NCBI RefSeq assembly: GCF_029227915.1
Contig: NC_079879.1
Location: 20,354,501 to 20,414,500, forward strand
Direction: 5' to 3'
Length of the DNA stretch: 60,000 nucleotides
Source of the DNA: Hydractinia symbiolongicarpus
Lineage: Eukaryota > Cnidaria > Hydrozoa > Anthoathecata > Hydractiniidae
Shown here: positions 44,701 through 56,700 of the stretch, piece after piece
Position numbering within the stretch: position 1 is the stretch's first letter
Layout: each line of letters opens with the position of its first letter
Position numbers and translations under genes: made by a program
Notes under the pieces: generated by a model
The model's input: only the letters and a program-made list of their open reading frames with translations
Databases searched by the model: none
What the model was told of the DNA's origin: nothing

Positions 44701-47700
44701 AAAAAATAAAGAAGGGATACAGCAAAATCTTAGTCATCATATAAATGCTGCAATGCGGACACAGATATGAACTTACAGAAAATGAGAAGTTCAGAATTTC
44801 TAAAATTCAACAAAAATGAATACAAAATATAAAATGTTAATATGAAATTAAATTTCTGCCTGGCCATTTAAAGATTATGCAGGCCATTCCTTGATACGAG
44901 TGCGATCGCACACGCACTTGCCCGCACACTCGTAAAAAGATTTACGAGTGCTTTTTATCGCACTCGTGAATTTTTTCTTTGTCTAAAATATTATAGAGCG
45001 ATGAAAAAGGCTATTACGCTGATTAGATAACATTAATTTTTCGTGATTGATTTGTTTAAAAAGTATAGAGAACATTAAAATCGGCCCCTTTCCTTCATGC
45101 TGACACTCTTATGCTCGGCTGGTGCATTACACTGAGACTCAAACGAAAGACGGAAGACCATTTAGAACCATCCCACAAGTCAGTCTGACCTTCATTGTCA
45201 CAGAGAATACTGCAGGAAGAGTGCGCACCCATGCAAGTTAAATATAACCAGAACCTGGGGGAGGTTAGGTGTCCTGTACCTTAATACAGCTTTCGGACGA
45301 ATGTTTTCTTGATGTAATACCAAAGAAAAAACATGTTGAATAAAGTTTAAAAAATCTTTTTAAAAGGGGAAAGAGAAATCAAAAATGTCTGGAAATATAT
45401 ATAATGCCAAAAACATATAGCGAATCTGCCAACACATCATCGCGTTCAACGTTGTTTCAACCTTGCACTTGTGGTTAATATGTTTTGAATTTCAAGTAAA
45501 CAGCAGACTAAATAACATTATTGTATATTTATACATTTTGAAAACAATGAGGAGTGATATGCAAGCGGTTTGTCTGCTGCATGACAGGAATGAAACAAAC
45601 TTGCTGCACATATCTGTGACGTAAAAAGTTGACCTCGCTTAGTTCTGCAAGGTTATAAAACTTTGGTTCGACAAATCACATTAAATTTACACCAAAAACC
45701 TGTGCATTTGAGGGCATGTGGAAAGGCCTTCTCCTGGGCCATGTCCCAACTAGAAAAAAAAAGACAACATGCATTAGGGACAAGTTGGAGCTAATACTGT
45801 AGTCAGAACAATGAAGATGTGGAGTGGCCGGATCATGGTTAGTCATTTGCTTAGATTACATAAGGATGGTATAGACAATTACATCTAACCATTTCCCTTT
45901 ACAGCTATTCAATATGAGTAAATGTATGAGCAAGGGGGTCGACTCACTGTAAAATGGCAAAAAAGCTTGGGGTGGAGCTTGCGTTTTAAAATTTTTTTTG
46001 GGCAATTTAGGAATAATTTGAGTAAGTTCAGAAGTAATTCGAGCAAGTTGGACGTCATCTGCAAAAAAACAAGAATTTCATTTTAAAACTTGCCACCTTC
46101 ATATACATGGGCGTTTTCAGGGAGTCAGACTCTCGTGTGAATATCACCATGCCTCATGCTAACCCCACAGATGTGAGGAAAATGGAGGAGATGGCACACT
46201 GTGTGGGCCATTGGAAGTTGGTGGTAGTTGTATGATAGAGCGTAGACCCTAATTGGGTCTAGCTACATAGCATGAGCCACAAACACCCACATATATAAGG
46301 GCGAGTTTGGGCAACTTTTTGAATTAAAATGGTGGTGGACCAACAGTTCACCACATGTTAATTGCGGTTCCTGAAGTAAGTACTTAAACCTTGTTGAGAG
46401 GCTTGGCTTTGATTGCATTCAGTATTCAAGTGTCAACAAAGATGGCTACTAGCATCATTGAAGGATATACTTTAGAAACTCAATGTTATTCCAAATCTAG
46501 AATGGTAGACTAGTGAAAAGAGTGGTCACAAGGCATGAACACTAGGGGCCCTCAAGGTAACTAACCAATACTGTTGTAGATCCAGGCCCCTAAGATTGCC
46601 TTGCCTACCTATAAAATGGGAGCAGCTAAAGTCAACTAGTTTTCATCATCACATTTTGCTAATAGTTTGGTTTGGAAATAATTTTTTTTTCTCACCAGAA
46701 GTAGCAATAACTTGCTTAACTAAAATAGTGTTAAGCTAGCTCCACGTTTTCAAGAAGCATCTATCACTGCAACCTACTAATATCATCAGCTCCATCTTTT
46801 GGCTTCAATTACTATAATGGCAGCGCATCCAATGACTCTAGCAAATTTTGGATCATGTACCTTTGGTATCAGGAGAAACCTTCGGATATTTCTTCAGGAC
46901 AGATATTGCATGTAGCCAGGTCGGTTTGTTTCATATTATATATTATATCATGTTAGGAGCCCAGAGACTGTCACTTTTTAACCACCCTAGAGCCATTATG
47001 GCTTTTATACCAGTAACGCCATTTGTCCAATTTATCGTTTTTAATTGTGTATGGATGTGTATTCTACCTCAATGCTTGTCTGTTCCATAGTACAACGTGT
47101 TCCCTCAGATTGGCTGATATTAGGAATTTCAATAAGTCTTTTTGCGAGAGTGTATTTTGCAAATGTCGTTTCTGTTTTTGTATGGATATATATTCAACCT
47201 TGAAACTTGTCTACTTGAATAAAACAACGTTCTCCTCAGATTAGGACTTTCGCCTGTTAAGGCGATAAAGAGTATTATTACAGTTATGGGAAATACTGTG
47301 GCATGTTACATTGGTTATGGCCTATCTTAAGGGAAAATGTGCACTTGTTTGTTTGTGTAGCTATGATATTAATTATTAGAAAGCAATTAAGTTCATATGG
47401 AAATAAAACTTACTTTGATATATATATATACAGGTATCGATTTACTGTTAGGAGTAAGATATGTTTCTTGTTTATTTGATTAAACTGTGTACGTAACTAC
47501 AAGCTAGATAAAACTGTGAAAACATCCTACCTTCTTAGTTTTTATAAAGAAAGCTGGAGCATGCACTACCGTCTATTGCTTTACCTGCTGGAAAGAGGGA
47601 CATTTTGCCAGCAACTGCCCCTCTGGTTCTCGGCAAACTGGGGACACAAGGTTTCGGAATGCCTCCCGCTCGTGGGGTAATGGACAGCGGGCAGGTTGGT

Positions 47701-50700
47701 GTTACAGATACAATAACGGCCTACCTTGCAGAGAAGATACTTGCCACTTCGTTGACAGATGCACTTTGTGTGACAGGATGCACCCATCCTCCCGCTGTTC
47801 ACTCCAGCCCTCTGCACCAAGTCCCAAGTAATTTTTTTCCAGTTGTAAGGCCTGTTTCCACGCCAATCAATGTGAATATTTTGGAGTCCTTGTTGCAGGA
47901 CACCCAAATAGATTAATTGTAAATTTTATTGTTTCCGGCTTTAAATTTGGTTTTAAACTTGGTTTTTTTGACTGCTCACTAGCCTCTAGTGATTCTAACA
48001 ATAAGTCTTCGGTGATCCATGCTCATAAGGTATCAGGAGCACTTTTAAAAGAGTTGAATCGTGGGCATACAGTTGGACCTTTTGATTTACCACCACTTCC
48101 AGGTTTCCACTGTTCGCCTCTGGGTGCAGCACCCAAAAAGATGGTACTGTAAGGGTGGTCTTAGACCTCTCATCACCCAGAGGCTCCTCCTCTAACAAAT
48201 AAATGTATTTACTTACTTACTTACTTACTAGTAAATGATGGCATATCGAGAGAGGATTACTCGGTCTCATATTCATCCTTTGATGATGCGGTAGAGATGG
48301 TCAAAATAATGGGCAAGAATTGTTACATGGCAAAACTTGATATCAAACACGCCTAGACTCTGTCCAGTCCATCCTGATGACTGGCATCTACTAGGATATA
48401 AGTGGCAAGGGAGGTATTTTTTTGATGTAGTTTTACCATTTGGTGGACGCTCTTCGACTTACATATTTAATACTTTTGCAGATTTATTAAACTTTATCTT
48501 ACATTTTGTAGCAATGATCAATGAGTTACTGCATTATCTTGATGACTTCATTACTGTGGCGTTACAAAAAAAATGAATGCCAGTATTTGGTTGACCTCGT
48601 CAAGAATGTCTTTAAGGTTATTGGCATTCCACTTGCACTCGATAAAGTAGTGGGTCCATCTCAGGTTATAACCTATCTGGGCATACAAATTGACACTGTT
48701 AATTTTGTGATACGTCTGCCTGAAGATGGGTTTGATGCCTTGATGGTCACTTTAAAAGGGTGGCTCACCAAGAAAAAATAAAGAGGGAGCTTTTGTCTCT
48801 TATAGGCTCACTTTCATTTGCCTGTAAAGTGGTAAAATGTGGCCGTATCTTCCTACGCCGCTTGATTGATCTAGCATCTACGGTTAAACACTTAATTACC
48901 ACATCACTATCACCTCTGAATCTAGGAAGGACATCGAGTGGTGGTGGGCATTTCTTCCAACGTGGAACGGGATAGCTATTATTCACACAGAAACTCTCTA
49001 CTCATCGTCCCTTCAGTTGTTTACTGATGCATCAGGCATTGGGCTCGGTGGATTTTATGGTGGGAAATGGGTTTCAATAGAATTAGGCCATGCCCTGCAG
49101 TATAGCATTTCCTATTATGAGTTACTGGCAATTGTTGTGGCTGTTTTTTGTTGGGGTGTTGAATGGAGGAATAAACAAGTCATAATTTTCACAGATAACC
49201 AGGCTGTTGTTCAGATATGGTGTAGCGGCTCATGTAAATGCCCACACATCATGAACTTGGTCAGGAAATTGTTTTTCTTTCTTGCACAACATAACATAAA
49301 CTTGTTGTTACGTCATACTGAGGGTCAGCAGGTGCGGATCCAGGGTTAGTCAGATAAGTCGCGTGACTAAGTGTAAATTTGACGAAAAATGTTAGCCAAG
49401 CGAAGATGTCGACGATCCAGGCGTTGCAAACGGAGGGCGTTAAAAATTGTAATTTTTTTACGGCGAAAAGCCATGGTTCACAGCCCTCTCCAATTCGCCT
49501 ATAGCGATGTTGACGTCAAAGTTGTGACGTCGCTACCATATAGACTGAGAGGGTTGCAAATTATAGCTTACAGATTTTGACTGATTCATTTTGACTAATC
49601 AGTCACTCAGTCAGTCAAAAATCAAATAGCTATGGCCCGCAACCCTCCCCATCTCACCTAAGGGGCCTGTGACGTTAAAATCGTGACGTAATTTTCACAC
49701 TCTATGCGTAGTCCAACAATATGTGGCCCGCAGCCGGCGAAGGAAATTTAGGTTCCGTACTGCGTGGTTACTGATAACCTGTTAGGCTATAGTTTTAACT
49801 CCCATCCGTCAGGATTAGTCGAAGACTCACGCCTTTTGGCTTGGATTCTTTCCGTACTATTATTGATTATGGCTGCAGCAGATATGTTGGCGCGGGTGCT
49901 TACTGATTTAAAGTGTGATAATTTTGAATCTGTTCGTAAAATGCAAAAAGAACTTTTAGAAAGTGTTTATTCTCAAGCATTTTTGTTGTCTGGGGATATT
50001 TATCCCTTGGTTGGTAAAAGTCTTCATCGGAATTTAGGTCCAGATATATACCTTCCATCTGAGGCGAGGTGTGAAGATAAAGGAATTATTGCTTTAAGGT
50101 GAGAAGTATGTTTTTTACTCTCCAACACACCTTGCATTTATTTAAAGGTTTTCAGTATACGAAAAGCTAGTTGGGGAGAGCTTTATACAACAGACTATTA
50201 AAACCAAATACAAAAAGATTTAATTAGCTAATAGCTAGGGCTAATACACCTTTACGATAATTCGGAAAAAATAACATTCCATCGTGGCTTATTTTGCAAT
50301 CAGAGGAGGTAAACATTACACTTTTATAAGAGTTTATTAAGGAGAAAACACGTTTTTTCGTGATAACTTTTCTTGCCCTGTTTTGTTTTTAATGAAAAGT
50401 ACACATAAGTTGTATCTTATTATTATTAACGTTTCCTGAAAATTTGAAAGAAATTGATACGACAGAAGTTAAAAAACTGGAGAAAACACGCTTTCGTCTC
50501 TAACAAACTCTCATAAAAACACGAGTTTTACCTCCTTTTTTCCGATATTGTAAAACGATGGAGAGCCGTAGGAACGCATGTACAATTGAATTATCATAAA
50601 GGTGTATTGTTTTTGTAATATGAGCTTTGAACAGAATTTTCAGCATTGCAGAGGAATTCTTTCTCAATTAATATTTGTGTTGTTATTAGAAGCAAGAACT

Positions 50701-53700
50701 TGACATCTGGATAAGTAAGGTTGGTGATGAAAAAAAACAACTCTTCGAATGACTATTAAGAAACAAAGTTTGTTGAGTAAAAGGTCATGGTAAAATATAT
50801 TATTTTTAGATCCAATCCATCAGGAGACTGTCTATACAGCTCAGCATCGTTGGTATAGGTATAGGTGATAATTCTCTTGTTGATGTTTTGAGAATCCTGA
50901 CATCCATAGAACTTTTCTTGCATCCTTCCTTTTATTCCAATCATCCTTGTTTTCAATTTGCTTTTAAAAACCAAAAGGCAAATATTTTTATATCTGAGAA
51001 AAGTTTATTCAGATTTTCCCTTTCCCATATTGTTTGTGATATGACTCTTTCTCCTGAGGAGGCAGTTAAAGCAGAAGCAATCAACAACTGTACCCCCAAG
51101 ACATGGTTTCCTTTTCTATCAATACTTGCCTTGTCAACAGTAATAAAGAGAAAAATTAACACATTTTACCCACAATTCGGTTTGTTACAGTTTGTTACAA
51201 CTTTCTTTACACAGTGTATATCGCCACACCCATCTATTTTACCTGATGAAGATCAGTTAAAAATTTTATTTTGTTATGAAAATATTGTTAAGTCTGGTGT
51301 AGACTTCAAGCCAAATCATTACGTTCCCCTTTTTCCAGGTTGCAACTTTCTTAACTGAAAGTTGCATTTTCCTATTTCAGCATGCAAAAAGCAGTAAAAA
51401 GCCCTTCTTAATTCTTCTTTTAAAGTTCAAACGAAACTTGAGTTTAGCCGTATGAATAAACAAATATATCTGAACAAATACATGGGTTGAGGTGTGTTTG
51501 TATCATATCACATGTATGTATATATTTCATTTTCATTATCCTGATCTTTCCATATTCTTATTGTTTTTGTTATTATTGTGTTTTATTTTGCTGTCCATGG
51601 CTGGTGTGATCATTTGATTCACCTAGTCATGCTGATGAAGCCTGATATTGGCAGAAACAGCAGGAGTTTATAAATAATGAAATATATTCACAATTGTCTC
51701 ACTTTATTGTAGTTAATCCCTGTTAATTTTAGTGGTTTTATCTATCTAAAATAAGACGTGTAAGACGGAGATTTGATTCTTATAAAAGATGTTCTTAGGA
51801 GATTTTGTTATAGCTTAGCGTTTCTTTTCGTCAATTTTATTAATAACTAGATAAATCGGAACACAATTTTTCGGCGATTTTTGTACCCGCAAAGCTTAAA
51901 ATTTAGCCCCCAGCTGCTAAATTCAAGACTCAGTCTTGACTAAGTCTTGAAAAAGTCTGGATCCGCCCCTGGGTCAGTTTAACGTTTATGCAGATCTTCT
52001 TTCTCGCTTACAGGTGCAACTATTCAAGACCAAGTGCCCAGACGCACTAGCAGAACCCTCTCCACTACCTCAATCAGTGTTGGAAGTCTTGAAGACGAAC
52101 TGAGGTGTTACTTTACTGCTGCTCTTGCTCCAAACACTAGACGAACTTATTTATCTGGCCACCGTAGTTATGTTCGTTTCTGCAAAAGCCTGCATGTCGC
52201 ACCATGTCCTGCGGTTGGACGCACCTTGCAACTCTATGTTACCTTCCTAGCTCGCCACGTTACATATAACACTATTAAAGTGTATTTATTCGCAATTCAA
52301 TACCAAAGTGTAGTCCTTGGCTTCTCCTCACAAATTTACACAATGCGTCGCCTCTACTATGTCGTCGTGGTATTCGCAGATCACACCCACATCAACGTTT
52401 AAGACGTCTACCAATCACCCCCGTTCATTTGCGGCGTGCCCTCATCCTACTTGCGTTCTTCGGTCTTCTTCGCGTTTCTGAATATGTGTCACCATCAGTT
52501 AAAACATTTGATGCATATGTAAATCTCATGGCCACAGATATTATTATTGACTCGGACTCTAGCAACTGTTAATTTAAAGTGTTCCAAAACTGATCCATTT
52601 CAAATGGGTTTCAAAATTCGCTTGGCTCGTATTGGTGGTGAGCTCTGTCCAGTAGCTGCTTTAGAAAATTACCTTCTCCTTCACGATACAACGCCAGGTC
52701 CATTGTTTGTTTTACATTGCGGCGACTTTGTTACCAGAAAATATGTGTCTTCCTTCCTAAAAATTAGTTTACCACTTCACGTTGATCTTAATACACATAG
52801 TTTTCGCATTGGAGGTGCTTCTGCAGCAGCGTCATGTGGCATTCCAGACTCAGCTATTAAAATCATTGGAAGATGGTCTAGTGACTGCTATAGACGATAT
52901 ATCCACCTATCTGATAGGGCTATGATAGAATGTTCCTCTCGGATTGCAGGACTCAACGGCATCACGAAAATTTGGGACATTACCTCCACATATTGAATAT
53001 ATAATATTGTTTGGCGGTCTTATCCACACATCTATATGTTTGCTAACTATACCCCTCCTAACACTTTTCAGAGTTCTATTGTCGATTATTTAAAACTTCG
53101 CCACCCACTGTTATCAGCTTCTGCCACTAACAATTGATAGTGCTATTACTGCTATAACTCTAAATTAAAGTACAATCCTTATTCATTGATTTTGTATTAT
53201 TGACAGCAATTGTAGTTATTATTTGTCAATTTAAAGTTGTGTATTATCAGATTTTGAAAGTTAGCTAATAACATGATGGATTGCAAAATTGTCTCCTTTA
53301 AAAAATCCAGTTTGGGGTAAATTGGGGATGTCGGGCTTCCTTCGTCAGCCAAATGGGATTAAGATGCGTTTGTTGAATTTCCGCGCCCGAAGGCGTAGGA
53401 AATTCTTTAAAACCGTCGTTTTTTCTTTTGGAGCATTTTTTGAGAAAAAATCGACCCTGGGATTTCACGTTCCTCTGATTTTTTGTTACCTAAATGTCAT
53501 TTTACGCCAAAATTGGTTCAAAAATTAAAACTACTTTATTTTCCACAATATTTGGCACAGTTAACAAAAAAAGTATACTGAACATGATGGTGACATCAAA
53601 ATTTCGATTTTTGGCCACCTTAAATGTCATTTTAGGCCAAAATTGGTCCAAAAATTAAAACTACTTTATTTTCCACAATATTTGGCACAGTTAACAAAAA

Positions 53701-56700
53701 AAGTATGGTGAACATAATGGTGACATCAAAATTTCTATTTTTGGACACCTTAAATTTCATTTTAGGCCAAAATTGGTCCAAAAATTAAAACTACTTTATT
53801 TTCGACAAAATTTGGCACAGTCAATAAAAAAAGTATGCTGAACATGATGATGCTATCAAAATTTTGTTTTTTTGTCAACTAAATGCCGTTTAAGACCATA
53901 AACGTTTCAATCGGAAGACTTTCAACCATGAATGATAGGCTATAATTTTTGTTCGCAATTTCTTTTAAAGTGTGAGTTTATTATGACACGTTTCGTTTTG
54001 TTTGCGTTTGTTGTAAGATGTAATGTCACTTGTGTGTTTTATCTTCAGAGCTTCAAGCACCAAACCTCTTCGAATGTTTGGCACGATAACAACGAATTAG
54101 CAGGTTGTCATCAAATATTTTGGTAGCGAGCGGAAATTCTTAGAGCCCCCAGGGCTTCTTGTTTCCCTAACAAATGAGGTGCGTTTCCACGAGATACGCC
54201 ATAGCAGGTAGTAGGCAATTTCCAAGCGAGTTGCTGAGGTGTAGCCGATTTCTAGGTGAGTCGCGGAGATGTAGGCAATTTCCAAGCGAGTTGCTGAGGT
54301 GTAGGCGATTTCCAAGTGAGTCGCGGAGAGGTAGGCAATTTCCAAGCGAGTTGCTGAGGTGTAGGCGATTTCCAAGTGAGTCGCTCAGATGTAGGCAATT
54401 TCCAAGCAAGTTGCTGAGTTAGCGTTTCCACGAGATACGCAGACGTTTCCACGAGATACGTCTTACTAAGGGTAAGGATGGAAACACGCGCATCTGGTTT
54501 GGCCCCCCCTGATACCAAACCTGACATGCCCCCCCTTTCCCCAAACTCAAGTGTAGTTATGACATGAAACAAGAGAAATATACTTCTAACATTATCTGTC
54601 ATTGTTGTTGTTTGCTTTCGTGTTGTTGCTTCAGAACCATAGCAATTGAATGGTGGTGGACCAACAGTTCACCACATGTTAATTGCGGTTCCTGAAGTAA
54701 GTACTTATACCTTGTTGAGAGGCTTGGCTTTGATTGCATTCAGTATTCAAGTGTCAACAAAGATGGCTACTAGCATCATTGAAGGATATACTTTAGAAAC
54801 TCAATGTTATTCCAAATCTAGAATGGTAGACTAGTGAAAAGGGTGGTCACAAGGCATAAACACTAGGGGCCCTCAAGGTAACTAACCAATACTGTTGTAG
54901 ATCCAGGCCCCTAAGATTGCCTTGCCTACCTATAAAATGGGAGCAGCTAAAGTCAACTAGTTTCCATCATCACATTTTGCTAATAGTTTGGTTTGCCCAC
55001 CCACCCACCCTGTTATTATATATTTTTTCTATTTCTTTTATGTACATGAATCACTTCATGTACTGGCATCAATGTCCACAACTGTCACCATATTAACTAA
55101 TTCTACAATCAACCACGACCCTTATGTTAACTCGATAACCGGACCATCATCCGACACATGACGAGTGCATACGATACCAATTGATGTAGCCCCAGAGGGT
55201 CTTCTACAACGAACTATAACACGCAACGATACTACGAACTACAACACGCAACGATCTACAACGCAAGATGGAGGGATCAATTGGCATCAAAGACGCGCGC
55301 TCGCTTACACCAGTGCTCTTGCCTCAAGGTTTTCTTGGTGATCCAAATTTGGCTACTTGCGATTGCCAAGTTTTTTGTCCAGAGGTAGAAGCACTGTTGA
55401 CCCGCGCTGGTGGGGATGTCGGGCTTTCTTCGTCAGCCAAATGGGATGAAGATGCGTTTGTTTCCCTAACAAATGAGGTGCGTTTCCACGAGATACGCCA
55501 TAGCAGGTAGTAGGCAATTTCCAAGCGAGTTGCTGAGGTGTAGGCGATTTCCAAGTGAGTCGCGGAGAGGTAGGCAATTTCCAAGCGAGTTGCTAAGGTG
55601 TAGGCCATTTCCAACTGAGTCGCTCAGATATAGGCAATTTCCAAGCCAGTTGCTGAGGTGTAGGCGATTTCCAAGTGAGTCACTCAGATGTAGGCAATTT
55701 CCAAGCGAGTTGCTGAGGTGTAGGCGATTTCCAAGTGAGTTGCTCAGATATAGGCAATTTCCAAGCGAGTTGCTGAGTTAGCGTTTCCACGAGATACGCA
55801 GACGTTTCCACGAGATACGTCTTACTAAGGGTAAGGATGGAAACACGCGCATCTGGTTTGGGGCCCCCTGATACCAAACCTGACACCCCCCCCCCTTTCC
55901 CCAAACTCAAGTGTAGTTATGACATGAAACAAGAGAAATATACTTCTAACATTAAATGTCATTGTTGTTGTTTGCTTTCGTGTTGTTGCTTCAGAACCAT
56001 AGCAATTAATTGGCAGTTGCCATAGTCCTGAACTCCCCTGGAGCATTCTTGAAATGCAATGAAAGGAGTTAAAAAGTTCATATATAGTCTATATATAGAG
56101 TCTCCAAAAATTCTTTCGAGGGCTGCTATCGCATGCTACAAAATGGATTTTAAAGGTTGATTTTGAAAACTCAATATTTATTTTTCAGGTATGTGATTAA
56201 TCACACGCCTGAAACGATTTAGGCGTGTGCCAAGGCGTGCCCGTGCGATCACCACACGCCTCTCCTGAAAAAGACTTTTTCAGAAGCAACCATGGTCGTA
56301 AAATAAAGAAGCTGTAACACAGCTATGCGCTATTAATCAAAACATACTAAAAGTTATATCTTCTGACAGCGCAAATAATAAAGAAAAATATATTTGGACC
56401 ATCAAAAGGAGGTTCTATAGAATGTTTTTAGCTAATAAAATCATTGTGACCATGCAACAGAACAGCGAGGCAGCAAAAACCACATTGATAGCCTTATTAG
56501 GGGCGATAAATTGCCTAAATAGGCTATCATAGACTAATTTGGGTTATCCCCTGACTGTTCTACATTATCGTTAGCTTAAATAAATGAGCATTAAGCTCTC
56601 CAGAATTCCCCATCTAAGTCATGGCCCCTGCTGGAAATAATAAAGATGATATATCCCTCGATATTTGTGGAGCTAGTCATTTAAAATATGCACATCTATC

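Larger units (their letters stand above)
49329..51971 (+). mobile_element. Nested 2.6 kb DNA transposon with OTU-like cargo
   Basis: The left end CAGGTGCGGATCCAG and right end CTGGATCCGCCCCTG are inverted copies differing at one position. The flanks share GGTCAG (49323-49328 and 51972-51977), a probable target duplication. Removing the element would rejoin the retroelement between its RNase H and recombinase, which proves the insertion order. Ends like these are common in hAT elements, but a 6-bp rather than 8-bp duplication argues against; superfamily open. No transposase was recognised. Confidence 0.8.
46328..56007 (+). mobile_element. Ngaro-like DIRS retroelement with nested insertions
   Basis: Order: repeat A1 (46328-46676), gag zinc knuckle, RT and RNase H, tyrosine recombinase, then B1 (54166-54647), A2 (54648-54995) and B2 (55463-56007). 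A1-ORFs-B1-A2-B2 is the split-direct-repeat layout of Ngaro-type elements, which insert with a tyrosine recombinase rather than an integrase. Genes have frameshifts and stops, so this copy is inactive. A 2.6 kb transposon splits it at 49329-51971, and a piece of about 790 bp with a tandem repeat interrupts B1. Between A2 and B2 an extra 460 bp carries a gag-like ORF, which does not fit a simple Ngaro. Confidence 0.75.

Noticed and set aside
49329-51971. Calling the nested element a hAT transposon from its CAGGGGCGGATCCAG ends
   Set aside because: The shared flank is 6 (at most 7) bp, not 8, and no hAT transposase is visible.
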